Source: CAKSFT01 sp045544615
GTDB lineage: Bacteria; Bacillota; Clostridia; UBA1381
DNA: 46,597 bases
Assembly (NCBI GenBank): GCA_045544615.1
Contig: JAZPZI010000016.1
Location: 1 to 46,597 of the forward strand
Direction: 5' to 3'
In this document: piece by piece, positions 15,978-24,766 of the stretch
Numbering within the stretch: position 1 is the first letter of the stretch
Layout of the letters: the number at the start of each line of letters is the position of its first letter
Notes under the pieces: generated by a model
Database searches by the model: none
What the model was told of the DNA's origin: nothing
What the model saw: the letters and a program-made list of their open reading frames with translations, nothing else
Program-made: the position numbers and the translations under genes

Positions 15978-16850
15978 ATGTGTGAGTGTGAAAAATTTCA
16001 TCCGGTTGTGGACTTACTGTATTTTATATCGGTAATTCTTTTTTCAGTGATATTTATGCACCCGGTATGCATTGGCATATCGGTTGTTTGCTTTGTTTTA
16101 TATTCAATATATCTTGGCGGTGCGAATGCTTTAAAATTTAATATGTTTTTTATGGTTCCAATGCTAATTGTAGCAATTATGATGAATGTCCTATTCAATC
16201 ATGAAGGCGTTACGATTATAACATATTTTCCGGACGGCAATCCGTTTACATTGGAATCGTTAATATACGGTATTGCATCTGCGTTTTTGCTTGTGTCGGT
16301 TGTTGCAGTTTTTTCTGTTATAAACAAAATTATGACTACCGATAAACTACTCTGTGTATTTGGTAAAATTACGCCGTCAATTTCGCTTATAATGTCGATG
16401 ACATTGAGATTTGTGCCAAGATTTATAAACCATATTAAATCGGTTTATCAGGCAAATTCTGACGAGGACCTCAAGCTTTTTGACAAACTAAAGCTTGCAG
16501 TAAAGTCTTTTTATGCAACTGTTGGCTGGGCGATGGAAAACTCAATTGAAACTGCTGATAGCATGAGAGCTCGAGGATATGGCCTTGGCAGACGAACAGC
16601 CTATTCGAACTTTAAACTGGGAAAAAGGGACGCAATTTTATTGTGTTTGATTATTAGCCTTGATGTGGCGATTGTTTTATTGAAGGTCTTTGTAAATGTT
16701 TCATGGCATTATTTCCCGAAATTTGAGTTCGGGAAAATTGGCGGATTTGAACTGTTGTTTTTTTGCGTATATCTTGCATTGTTTTTATTGCCGTTTATTA
16801 TTGAAGAGTGGGAGGTGTTCAGATGGAAATTGTTGAGATCAAAAATTTAA
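15978..16850 (+). CDS. ecfT: ECF transporter transmembrane subunit EcfT
   Basis: The 290-residue membrane protein has about five hydrophobic segments and a cytoplasmic coupling region containing the diagnostic SMRARGYG motif, which contacts the ATPases. EcfT couples ATP hydrolysis to the tilting of the substrate-binding S component. It is followed by the fused ATPase gene, which starts 28 bases inside the ecfT end, giving tight coupling. A dedicated EcfT in this operon, instead of a shared one, suggests a group I (single-substrate) ECF transporter. Confidence 0.9.
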   Translation: MCECEKFHPVVDLLYFISVILFSVIFMHPVCIGISVVCFVLYSIYLGGANALKFNMFFMVPMLIVAIMMNVLFNHEGVTIITYFPDGNPFTLESLIYGIASAFLLVSVVAVFSVINKIMTTDKLLCVFGKITPSISLIMSMTLRFVPRFINHIKSVYQANSDEDLKLFDKLKLAVKSFYATVGWAMENSIETADSMRARGYGLGRRTAYSNFKLGKRDAILLCLIISLDVAIVLLKVFVNVSWHYFPKFEFGKIGGFELLFFCVYLALFLLPFIIEEWEVFRWKLLRSKI

Positions 16851-18418
16851 AATTTATTTATCCGAACACATCCGTTCCGGCGATATCGGATATAAACCTT
16901 AAGATTTCAAAAGGCGAATTTATAACACTTTTTGGCTATTCGGGAAGTGGTAAATCAACACTTTTGCGACTTATTAAACCTACTTTGGCACCGTTTGGTG
17001 AAGTGGTTGGTGAAATTAAGATTTTCGGAAAAGCCATCAAAGACCTTGACAAAAGGGAAGATTGTGAAAGAATTGGCTTTGTGGGACAAAACCCTGAAAA
17101 TCAGATTGTGACCGACAAAGTATGGCACGAGCTTGCTTTTGGCTTGGAAAACCTTGGCAAAAGCAATTTAGAAATCCGCCAAAGAGTTTCCGAGATGGCG
17201 TCATTTTTCGGGATTGAGGATTGGTTTCATAAAAACACTGCAGAGCTCTCGGGCGGTGAAATGCAGTTTTTAAATCTTGCATCACAGTTGGTATCAGACC
17301 CGGATATTTTGGTTTTGGATGAGCCGACAAGTCAACTTGACCCTATAGCGTCGGGCACATTTATGGAAATGTTAAGTCGCATAAACCGTGAGCTTGGTAT
17401 TACTGTGATTATGAGCGAACATCGTCTTGAACAGGCTTTTGCAGTATCTGACAGGGTGATTGCTATGGATAAAGGAAGAATAATAGCGGATGCCCGACCG
17501 GATGAGATTGGCGTAGTGCTATCGGCAAAAGAAAACGACCTTGTGATGGGTCTTCCTGCTGCAACACGGCTTTTTGTGAAATATGGTGAGAGTGGGAAAA
17601 ATCCGGTAAGTATACGTGACGGCAGAACCTGGCTTTTTGGTAAGAAACTCAAAAAAAAATCTGTGATGTCAGAAAGTCATAATAATTTTTCCGAACCGGC
17701 TATAAAGCTAAAAGATATATGGTTTAGGCACGAAAAAAACTCGGAGGATATACTGCGAGGTTTGTCAGTTGAAATGCTAAACGGAGAAATTTTTACAATT
17801 CTTGGTGGTAACGGTGCGGGCAAGAGTACCTTATTAAAGATACTCGCCGGTATGCAAAAAGCATACAGAAGAAAAATTGTAACTTCGGGTAAAACGATAA
17901 GTTATCTGCCGCAAAATCCCGATATTTTGTTTTTGGAAAAAACTGTAGAAGATGAACTCTCATGCAATGGAGAAATCGCAAAAGATGCCGAGGAACTCAT
18001 TGAATATTTCGACATGATAGAGCTTTTAAAAAGGCATCCCTTTGATTTGTCGGGCGGAGAAAAGCAAAGACTTGGAATTATAAAAATCCTTTTGAAAAAT
18101 ACCGATATAATACTTCTTGATGAGCCGACAAAGGGTATGGATGCCCGCATAAAAGAAAAATTCGAAAAACTTCTGAAAAAACTGAAAACACAAGGGAGAA
18201 CAATAGTTATTGTTTCGCATGATATTGAATTTTCGGCATCGGTATCGGACAGGTGTGCTTTGATTTTTGACGGTGAAATTGCAAGTATCGCAACACCGAG
18301 AGAGTTTTTTGCTAAAAATCGGTTTTACACAACCGGTGCGACAAGGATTGCAAAAGGAATAATCGACGGTGCAATCTTTGATGCGGATATTTTGGATTGT
18401 CTGGAGGGAAATGCATGA
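16823..18418 (+). CDS. Fused ECF transporter ATPase EcfA-EcfA'
   Basis: Two ABC domains occur in one 531-residue chain. Domain 1 has Walker A GYSGSGKST at 38-46, signature LSGGEMQ and VLDEPTSQLDP; domain 2 has Walker A GGNGAGKST at 328-336, signature LSGGEKQ and LLDEPTKGMDA. Most ECF systems encode EcfA and EcfA' separately, so this is a fusion. Start ATG 16823 is chosen because GGGAGG lies 7 bases upstream. The stop overlaps the start of the S component gene. It powers the transporter encoded around it. Confidence 0.93.
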   Translation: MEIVEIKNLKFIYPNTSVPAISDINLKISKGEFITLFGYSGSGKSTLLRLIKPTLAPFGEVVGEIKIFGKAIKDLDKREDCERIGFVGQNPENQIVTDKVWHELAFGLENLGKSNLEIRQRVSEMASFFGIEDWFHKNTAELSGGEMQFLNLASQLVSDPDILVLDEPTSQLDPIASGTFMEMLSRINRELGITVIMSEHRLEQAFAVSDRVIAMDKGRIIADARPDEIGVVLSAKENDLVMGLPAATRLFVKYGESGKNPVSIRDGRTWLFGKKLKKKSVMSESHNNFSEPAIKLKDIWFRHEKNSEDILRGLSVEMLNGEIFTILGGNGAGKSTLLKILAGMQKAYRRKIVTSGKTISYLPQNPDILFLEKTVEDELSCNGEIAKDAEELIEYFDMIELLKRHPFDLSGGEKQRLGIIKILLKNTDIILLDEPTKGMDARIKEKFEKLLKKLKTQGRTIVIVSHDIEFSASVSDRCALIFDGEIASIATPREFFAKNRFYTTGATRIAKGIIDGAIFDADILDCLEGNA

Positions 18419-19293
18419 AGATTTTAAAGATAGTTTTATCAGTTGTATTTTTTGCGTTATTTTTGGGCTTGACAGTTATATCAAAGTTATTTGATGGAAC
18501 AAAAGCAAGTATGCTGCAGATGGCATCAATTCTTTCTGCTCTTGTTGGATTTTTGCTTGTCATTCCGACAAAAAAATATGAAATTCCGAACCAAAAGGGA
18601 GGAATAGGCAAGCGTACAGTTCTTAGTCTCATATCAGTTTTGGTTCTTATTCCTACTACGATTTTTTGCGGAATGTATTTTTTTCAGGATAAAAAGTTCT
18701 ACATAATTAGTGTTTTGGTTATTCTGGAAATTTTATTACCGTTTTTCATAAGATTTGAAGGACGGAAACATCAGGCACGAGAACTTGTTATAATAAGTGT
18801 AATTTCAGCTTTGGCTATTGCGGGAAGAATTGCATTTTTCTTTCTTCCGCAATTCAAACCCGTTATTGCGATTCTGATAATTACAGGCGTGTGCTTCGGC
18901 GGTGAGGTCGGATTTTTGGTTGGTGCCGTAGTGGGATTTTTGTCTAACTTTTATTTCGGTCAGTGGGCAGGAACGCCGTGGCAGATGTTTGCTTTTGGTA
19001 TAATCGGATTTATTGCCGGAGTGCTTGCTGATTCCGGACTTTTAAAAAAGAGAAGAATACCGCTTTCGATTTTTGGGTTCTTTGCAACCCTTGTTGTCTA
19101 CGGATTGATTATGAATACCTCCTCTGTGGTTTTGTGGATTGATAAAATTACGTTTGAGGCTCTGGCATCCTCTATAATAATGGGATTACCGTTTGATTTG
19201 GTGCATGCAGTATCAACTGTATTTTTCCTTATGATATGCGCTGATCAGATAATCGAAAAGCTCGAGAGGATAAAGACTAAATACGGTATTTAA
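18415..19293 (+). CDS. ECF transporter substrate-binding (S) component, probable cobalamin type
   Basis: The 292-residue membrane protein has an N-terminal part with about three or four hydrophobic segments (to about 105) and a C-terminal S-component fold with AIAGRIAFFFLPQFKP, GGEVGFLVGAVVGFLSNF and WAGTPWQMFAFG. The latter pattern resembles cobalamin-type (CbrT-like) S components, though I name the substrate mainly from the riboswitch. Start ATG 18415 has GGAGGG 6 bases upstream and overlaps the ATPase stop. The extra N-terminal membrane segments are more than the usual six-helix S protein needs. It ends the operon; the hairpin at 19315 may terminate it. Confidence 0.82.
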   Translation: MKILKIVLSVVFFALFLGLTVISKLFDGTKASMLQMASILSALVGFLLVIPTKKYEIPNQKGGIGKRTVLSLISVLVLIPTTIFCGMYFFQDKKFYIISVLVILEILLPFFIRFEGRKHQARELVIISVISALAIAGRIAFFFLPQFKPVIAILIITGVCFGGEVGFLVGAVVGFLSNFYFGQWAGTPWQMFAFGIIGFIAGVLADSGLLKKRRIPLSIFGFFATLVVYGLIMNTSSVVLWIDKITFEALASSIIMGLPFDLVHAVSTVFFLMICADQIIEKLERIKTKYGI

Positions 19294-19306
19294 ACATCGA
19301 TTTTAC

Positions 19307-19340
19307 ATGCAAAAAAAAGCACCCGATAGGGTGCTTTTCG
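19307..19340. terminator. Hairpin terminator between the ECF operon and tRNA-fMet
   Basis: A perfect 10-bp stem (AAAAGCACCC with GGGTGCTTTT) and GATA loop. Eight A on the left give a strong T-run on the minus strand, so it ends the tRNA-fMet transcript; on the plus strand the T-run is short, so it may act weakly in both directions. Confidence 0.85.
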
Positions 19341-19343
19341 TTG

Positions 19344-19420
<77 letters not shown>

Positions 19421-19440
19421 ATATCTTGTGAACGAATTAT

Positions 19441-19469
19441 ATTATAACACTAATGCACACCCTTGTCAA
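19441..19469 (-). promoter_or_regulatory. Promoter of tRNA-fMet
   Basis: On the reverse strand, TTGACA, 17-base spacer, TATAAT: a full consensus promoter about 21 bases before the tRNA. Confidence 0.92.
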
Positions 19470-19492
19470 GAGTTTTTTTAAAAAACTCTTGG
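19468..19492. repeat. Inverted repeat between two tRNA genes
   Basis: AAGAGTTTTTTT followed by AAAAAACTCTT forms a palindrome next to the -35 box of the tRNA-fMet promoter. It may end the tRNA-Ser transcript, although no T-run follows the stem. Confidence 0.5.
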
Positions 19493-19513
19493 ACAAAAAG
19501 CGACAAAATGTTT

Positions 19514-19601
19514 TGGAGGAGAGGAAGAGATTCGAACTCTCGGATGCGTGAACATCACAGCATTTCCAATGCTGCGCCTTCGACCACTCGGCCACCTCTC
19601 C
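19514..19601 (-). tRNA. tRNA-Ser (GGA)
   Basis: The reverse strand gives an 88-base class II tRNA: acceptor GGAGAGG/CCTCTCC, anticodon loop TTGGAAA (anticodon GGA), long variable arm and encoded CCA with discriminator T. Confidence 0.92.
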
Positions 19602-19616
19602 GTATTTGACCGAGTT

Positions 19617-19645
19617 ATTATATCATAACTTTTTTTAAAAGTCAA
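19617..19645 (-). promoter_or_regulatory. Promoter of tRNA-Ser
   Basis: On the reverse strand TTGACT, 17-base spacer, TATAAT, starting 16 bases before the tRNA. Confidence 0.88.
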
Positions 19646-19768
19646 GAAGTTTAAGTATAAACTTCTTTGCGAAAAATGCACCCGTAATCAAAGTGAGGCG
19701 AACATATAAAAGAGATGAATTAAACTGTTCAATTTTCATACCTTTTTATATTGTTTTTCAAAAAGATA

Positions 19769-19797
19769 TGGACAAAATAAAAAATAAGGTATATAAT
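19769..19797 (+). promoter_or_regulatory. Promoter of upp
   Basis: TGGACA (19769-19774), 17-base spacer, TATAAT (19792-19797). Confidence 0.75.
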
Positions 19798-19835
19798 AAA
19801 TGTATCTTGATAATAAAATAAAGGTGGGTTATAAT

Positions 19836-20462
19836 ATGGGAAAATTATTTGTAATGGACCATCCTTTGATTGTCCATAAGGTATCAATTTTGAGAAGTAA
19901 GGATACTCCTGTTAAAGACTTCCGTGAGCTTATCAATGAAATCGCGCTTCTGATGGGATATGAGGCAACAAAAGACCTGAAGCTTACCGAAATCGATGTT
20001 GAAACACCGTTGGTAAAGACTAAGGGTAAGGTTGTTGAAAAGCAGGTTGCGCTTGTTCCGATTTTGAGAGCAGGTCTTGGCATGGTTGATGCTTTGATGA
20101 GCCTTATACCTGCGGCTAAAGTTGGTCATATCGGACTTTACCGTGACCACGAAACCTTACAGCCTGTAGAATACTACTGTAAGCTTCCAACCGACATTGA
20201 AGAAAGACAGGTTCTTGTTTTGGATCCGATGCTTGCAACAGGCGGAAGCTCTGCTGCAGCCATTGATTTTATCAAAAAAAGAGGAGCAAAAAATATTAAA
20301 CTTGTTTGCATAATTGGTGCACCTGAAGGCGTAAAAGCAGTTCAAGAAGCTCATCCTGATGTTGACATCTATGTTGGTGCGCTTGATGAAAAGCTCAACG
20401 AAAACGGCTATATTTTGCCTGGATTGGGCGATGCCGGTGACAGACTTTTCGGCACATTATAA
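19836..20462 (+). CDS. upp: Uracil phosphoribosyltransferase
   Basis: It salvages uracil to UMP using PRPP. The 208 residues match the family. The PRPP-binding loop is VLDPMLATGGSS, and the uracil-binding C-terminal region reads LPGLGDAGDRLFGT. The start is ATG 19836 with AAGGTGGG upstream; an in-frame ATG at 19800 overlaps the promoter region. It is a single-gene unit with its own promoter and terminator. Confidence 0.96.
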   Translation: MGKLFVMDHPLIVHKVSILRSKDTPVKDFRELINEIALLMGYEATKDLKLTEIDVETPLVKTKGKVVEKQVALVPILRAGLGMVDALMSLIPAAKVGHIGLYRDHETLQPVEYYCKLPTDIEERQVLVLDPMLATGGSSAAAIDFIKKRGAKNIKLVCIIGAPEGVKAVQEAHPDVDIYVGALDEKLNENGYILPGLGDAGDRLFGTL

Positions 20463-20470
20463 TAACATTT

Positions 20471-20502
20471 AAACAACCTCGGAATACGGGGTTGTTTTTT
20501 GT
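20471..20502 (+). terminator. Terminator of upp
   Basis: A 10-bp stem (AAACAACCTC with GGGGTTGTTT, one G-T pair) and T-run. Confidence 0.88.
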
Positions 20503-20579
20503 TTTTAATATTATTTTAAATTGAAAAAATTAAATGCAAAAATAAACCAAAAAAAACCAAGAAAATCCAAAAATAATGG

Positions 20580-20608
20580 TTGAAATGGCTTGATCTGTGT
20601 GTTATAAT
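20580..20608 (+). promoter_or_regulatory. Promoter of the diol dehydratase-fucose isomerase operon
   Basis: TTGAAA (20580-20585), 17-base spacer, TATAAT (20603-20608) with an extended -10 TG. The A-rich stretch before it (20520-20575) repeats short CCAA elements, which could be a regulator site. Confidence 0.85.
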
Positions 20609-20669
20609 TATAATGACAATATAAAGTAGGAGCAAATTTGATTTATTATATACATAAGGAGATAATGTT

Positions 20670-23201
20670 ATGGCAGAATTTTCACCGGTTGATATTAAAA
20701 TGTCACCAAGAATTAAAAGACTGATTGACAATCTTTATAGTGCAAAACCCGAAATCGAAACCGATCGTGCTGTACTTTTGACAGAAAGCTATATGGCAAC
20801 CGAGGGTCAGCCTATTGTAAGAAGACGTGCGCTTGCATTTAAGCATATTTTGGAAAATATTCCGATCACAATAAGACCGGAAGAGCTTATTGTTGGTAGT
20901 GCAACCAAGAAATCAAGAAGTGCACAGGTTTTCCCTGAATATTCATTTGAATGGATAGAAAAAGAACTCGACACTCTTGAGTCAAGAGCAGCAGACCCAT
21001 TCTATGTTTCTGATGAAAATAAGGCAATACTCAGAAAGATTTTACCATATTGGAAAGGTAAGACAACAAGTGAGATGGCTACTGCATATATGACTCCTGA
21101 GGCAATTACTGCAATCGAGCATAACATCTTCACACCGGGTAACTATTTCTATAACGGAATAGGCCATATGAGTGTTGATTACGGTAAGATTTTGAAAATT
21201 GGCTACAGCGGTCTTATTAAAGAAGCAAAGGAAGAACTTGCAAGATGTAATATCTATGATGCGGACTACTCTAAAAAGAGCGAGTTTTTGAATGCTGTTA
21301 TTATTACTTCTGAGGCGGCAATCAACTATGCACGCCGTTATGCAAAGCTTGCGGCTGAAGAGGCTGCAAAGTGTGCTGATAAGATTCGTCGTCAGGAACT
21401 CAATGCGATTGCAGAGACCTGTGCAAACGTGCCTGAAAAGCCTGCTTCAAACTTTATGGAGGCTTGTCAGAGCTTCTGGTTTATTCAGATGCTTTTGCAG
21501 ACTGAATCTAACGGACACTCAATTTCTCCCGGAAGATTTGACCAGTATATGTACCCTTATTATAAGGCGGACCTCGATAAGGGGCTCATCACTCGTGATT
21601 TTGCCCAGGAGCTTATTGACTGCGTATGGGTAAAACTCAATGATATGAGTAAAGTCCGTGATGCTGCATCAGCAGAAGGTTTTGCAGGCTACAGTATGTT
21701 CCAGAACCTTTGTGCAGGCGGTCAGGACAAGAACGGACTTGATGCAACAAACGACCTTTCATATATGTGTATTCAGGCATCTATGCACACACAGCTTCCG
21801 GGCCCGTCATTCTCTGTAAGAGTATGGAACGGAACACCGACAGAATTCCTTATGAAGTGTGCCGAGCTTACAAGAACAGGTATTGGTTTGCCTGCTTACT
21901 ATAACGATGAGGTTATTATTCCTGCTTTGATGAGCAGAGGTCTAACGTTGGAAGATGCAAGAAATTATAACATTATCGGCTGTGTTGAACCGCAGACCCC
22001 GGGTAAGACCGACGGTTGGCACGATGCTGCATTCTTTAATATGTGCAGACCTTTGGAACTTGTATTCTCAAACGGTTATGACAAGGGTGAACTCATAAGC
22101 ATCCAGACCGGCGAAGTTGAGAATATGCGCACATTTGACGAGTTCTTCGATGCATATGTAAAGCAGATGCACTATAATATTGCACTTATGGTTAACTCAA
22201 TCAATGCTATTGATATTGCACACGGTGAGGTTTGTCCGCTTCCGTATCAGTCATCTATGGTATTTGACTGTATCGGCAGAGGTAAGACTCTCCAGGAGGG
22301 CGGAGCACTTTATAATTTCTCCGGTCCGCAAGGGTTTGGTATTGCCAATATGACCGACTCACTTTATGCAATCAAAAAGCTTGTTTATGATGAAAAGAAA
22401 ATTACAATTTCCGAATTCAAGGATGCACTTGCAAAGAACTTTGGTTTGGGATTATCGCCTGCTGCTGCACAGAGTGCAACAGAGGATGTTGTAAGAGAGC
22501 TTGCAAGAAAGGGTAAGAATGTTTCAAAAGAACAGATTGAAAAGATTTTGAAGATGTTCTTAGAAGGCATCGCAACAAGGGAAGAAAAAGCAAGATTTGC
22601 TGAAATCTTAGAGCTTATTGACTCTGTTCCAAAATACGGAAACGACATTGCCGAGGTTGATATGTTTGCAAGAGAAGTTGCATATGTTTACACCAAGGAA
22701 CTTGAGAAGTTCAAGAACCCACGTGGCGGTGTTTTCCAGGCAGGACTCTATCCTGTTTCTGCTAACGTTCCGCTTGGTCAGCAGACAGGTGCAACACCTG
22801 ACGGAAGATCAGCAAATACACCTGTTGCAGACGGCGTTGGCCCTGCATCGGGAAGAGATGTAAACGGTCCGACATCTGCGGCAAACTCTGTTGCAAAGCT
22901 TGACCATGCTATTGCATCTAACGGAACACTTTATAACCAGAAGTTCCATCCATCTGCATTGGCAGGTACAGAAGGATTGTTGAAGTTCTCGTCTTACATA
23001 CGTGCATTCTTTGACCAGAAGGGTATGCACATGCAGTTTAATGTTGTAAGTCGTGAAACACTTTTAGACGCTCAAAAGCACCCTGAAAACTATAAGAACC
23101 TTGTTGTTCGTGTTGCAGGCTACAGTGCATTGTTTACAACGCTTTCAAAGTCTTTGCAGGATGATATTATCAACAGAACTGAACAGGCCTTTAACGGCTG
23201 A
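20670..23201 (+). CDS. Glycyl radical enzyme, B12-independent propanediol/glycerol dehydratase type
   Basis: The 843 residues form a PFL-like ten-stranded barrel enzyme. The C-terminal radical site is RVAGYSA with Gly817. The active-site set matches the diol dehydratase branch: His166 (GIGHMS), Ser286 (ISPGRFDQY), Cys438 and Glu440 (GCVEPQ), and Asp452 (GWHD), spaced 14 from the cysteine as in Clostridium butyricum glycerol dehydratase. Choline lyase and hydroxyproline dehydratase have other residues after GCVE. It removes water from 1,2-propanediol or glycerol to give an aldehyde and needs strict anaerobiosis. The neighbouring L-fucose isomerase favours propanediol. There is no N-terminal extension or shell gene to suggest a microcompartment. 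Confidence 0.9.
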   Translation: MAEFSPVDIKMSPRIKRLIDNLYSAKPEIETDRAVLLTESYMATEGQPIVRRRALAFKHILENIPITIRPEELIVGSATKKSRSAQVFPEYSFEWIEKELDTLESRAADPFYVSDENKAILRKILPYWKGKTTSEMATAYMTPEAITAIEHNIFTPGNYFYNGIGHMSVDYGKILKIGYSGLIKEAKEELARCNIYDADYSKKSEFLNAVIITSEAAINYARRYAKLAAEEAAKCADKIRRQELNAIAETCANVPEKPASNFMEACQSFWFIQMLLQTESNGHSISPGRFDQYMYPYYKADLDKGLITRDFAQELIDCVWVKLNDMSKVRDAASAEGFAGYSMFQNLCAGGQDKNGLDATNDLSYMCIQASMHTQLPGPSFSVRVWNGTPTEFLMKCAELTRTGIGLPAYYNDEVIIPALMSRGLTLEDARNYNIIGCVEPQTPGKTDGWHDAAFFNMCRPLELVFSNGYDKGELISIQTGEVENMRTFDEFFDAYVKQMHYNIALMVNSINAIDIAHGEVCPLPYQSSMVFDCIGRGKTLQEGGALYNFSGPQGFGIANMTDSLYAIKKLVYDEKKITISEFKDALAKNFGLGLSPAAAQSATEDVVRELARKGKNVSKEQIEKILKMFLEGIATREEKARFAEILELIDSVPKYGNDIAEVDMFAREVAYVYTKELEKFKNPRGGVFQAGLYPVSANVPLGQQTGATPDGRSANTPVADGVGPASGRDVNGPTSAANSVAKLDHAIASNGTLYNQKFHPSALAGTEGLLKFSSYIRAFFDQKGMHMQFNVVSRETLLDAQKHPENYKNLVVRVAGYSALFTTLSKSLQDDIINRTEQAFNG

Positions 23202-23218
23202 TTTCGAAAGGTAGAATA

Positions 23219-24010
23219 ATGGATAACTATATGAATGTTGTAGGAAGAATTTTTGATATTCAAAAATATTCCATACACGACGGCCCGGGTATCCGCACAA
23301 TTGTGTTTCTAAAGGGTTGCGCTCTGCGTTGCCGTTGGTGCTGTAATCCTGAATCGCAAAACTATAAGATTGAAAAAATGCTCTTTGCCGGCAAGGAAAA
23401 GATTGTCGGCAAGGACGTTACTGTCAGAGAGGTTATGGAAGAGGTAAAAAAGGATATTCCATACTATGCACGCTCTGGCGGTGGATTGACACTGTCGGGC
23501 GGTGAATCACTTCTTCAGCCCGAGTTTGCAATAGCACTCTTAAAAGCTGCACATAGCCTTGGAATTACCACGGCTATTGAAACTACAGGCTTTGCTGAAT
23601 TTGATGTGATAAAGGAATTTCTTCCGCATCTTGATTACATACTGATGGATATCAAGCACATAAACGAGAGAAAACATAAGGATTATACCGGACAGTCAAA
23701 TAAACTGATACTTGAGAATGCAAGAAAGATTTCCGAGTCTGGTGCAAATCTTACAATCCGAGTTCCTGTAATTCCGACCTTCAATAATACAGAGGCGGAA
23801 ATTCAGGCGATTGCTGAATTTGTAAAAACCTTGCCGAATGTTCGTGCTTTGCATCTTTTGCCGTATCACAGAATGGGCGAGGATAAGTATGCAGGTTTAA
23901 ACCGTGGATATTTGCTAAAAGGCAAGCAACCGCTTTCTAATGAGGATATGCAAAATCTTTTGGAGGTTGCAAAAAAATATTCCGGAGTGTACTGCCAGAT
24001 AGGCGGCTAA
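23219..24010 (+). CDS. Compact glycyl radical enzyme activase (radical SAM)
   Basis: This 263-residue enzyme installs the glycyl radical on the preceding dehydratase using S-adenosylmethionine and a 4Fe-4S cluster. The cluster motif is CALRCRWCC at about residues 31-39, preceded by SIHDGPGIRT, and SGGE follows at about 95. Activases of diol dehydratases usually carry an inserted ferredoxin-like domain with extra cysteines after the radical SAM motif; here only a short non-cysteine stretch is found, as in pyruvate formate-lyase activase. AAAGG is 7 bases before the ATG. It follows the dehydratase gene by 17 bases. Confidence 0.9.
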   Translation: MDNYMNVVGRIFDIQKYSIHDGPGIRTIVFLKGCALRCRWCCNPESQNYKIEKMLFAGKEKIVGKDVTVREVMEEVKKDIPYYARSGGGLTLSGGESLLQPEFAIALLKAAHSLGITTAIETTGFAEFDVIKEFLPHLDYILMDIKHINERKHKDYTGQSNKLILENARKISESGANLTIRVPVIPTFNNTEAEIQAIAEFVKTLPNVRALHLLPYHRMGEDKYAGLNRGYLLKGKQPLSNEDMQNLLEVAKKYSGVYCQIGG

Positions 24011-24025
24011 ATAAGGAGACTTATT

Positions 24026-24715
24026 ATGGGCAAACTTTTAAAAGCTGTGACTTTCAGCTATGATGACGGAGTTGAACAGGATGTCAGACTTGTTGAGCTT
24101 TTCAACAAATATAACCTTCGTGCCACTTTTAACCTCAATAGCGGTATTATGACTCCCGATAGTGTCTGGACCAATAAAGGCATTGATATCAGGCGAATGG
24201 TGCCTGACGATATGAAAGCTCTCTATGCAGGTCATGAGATTGCATCTCACGGTACTTGTCACTTGAGTGCAACAAAGTTAGAGGACAAGGAAGAATTCAA
24301 GAAAGAGTTTTTTGAAGATATCGTGTCGCTTGAGGATATATTTGATAAGCGTGTTCAGGGTATGGCATATGCTTACGGGCACTACGACGACAAAACTGTC
24401 GAGTATTTAAAAAGCCTTGGCATCCGCTATGCAAGAACGGTTGAGAGTAACCATAGCTTTGATATTCAGACTGATTTGTTAAGATTCAAACCGACCTGTC
24501 ATCATACCGATGATGCACTTTTGGATGTCGCAAAAAGCTTTATTGACTTAAAAGCTGACAAACCGCAGATTTTATATATCTGGGGTCACAGCTATGAGTT
24601 TGATGTAGATAATAATTGGGATAGATTTGAAGAACTTTTAAAACTTATATCAAATCGTGAAGATATTTTCTACGGTACAAACACAGAGGTGTTTGAGTAT
24701 TTTGGATTGTATTAG
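24026..24715 (+). CDS. CE4-type polysaccharide deacetylase-like protein
   Basis: The 229-residue protein has the NodB-fold motifs: TFSYDDG near residue 10 (the two aspartates), SHGTCH in the middle (metal-binding histidines) and a C-terminal IWGHSYEF. There is no signal peptide, so it should act in the cytosol, possibly on an N- or O-acetylated sugar or oligosaccharide. It lies 15 bases after the activase gene and 51 before fucI, inside one operon, which suggests a role in processing sugars that feed the fucose route. The substrate is unknown. Confidence 0.78.
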   Translation: MGKLLKAVTFSYDDGVEQDVRLVELFNKYNLRATFNLNSGIMTPDSVWTNKGIDIRRMVPDDMKALYAGHEIASHGTCHLSATKLEDKEEFKKEFFEDIVSLEDIFDKRVQGMAYAYGHYDDKTVEYLKSLGIRYARTVESNHSFDIQTDLLRFKPTCHHTDDALLDVAKSFIDLKADKPQILYIWGHSYEFDVDNNWDRFEELLKLISNREDIFYGTNTEVFEYFGLY

Positions 24716-24766
24716 AATGAGTCTAAAAAACCATTTTTAATAAATAGAAAATAGGAGGAGAAAATC

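Noticed and set aside
20670..23201. Choline TMA-lyase or hydroxyproline dehydratase
   Set aside because: After GCVE the sequence has the GWHD aspartate of diol dehydratases; the other two families have different residues there.
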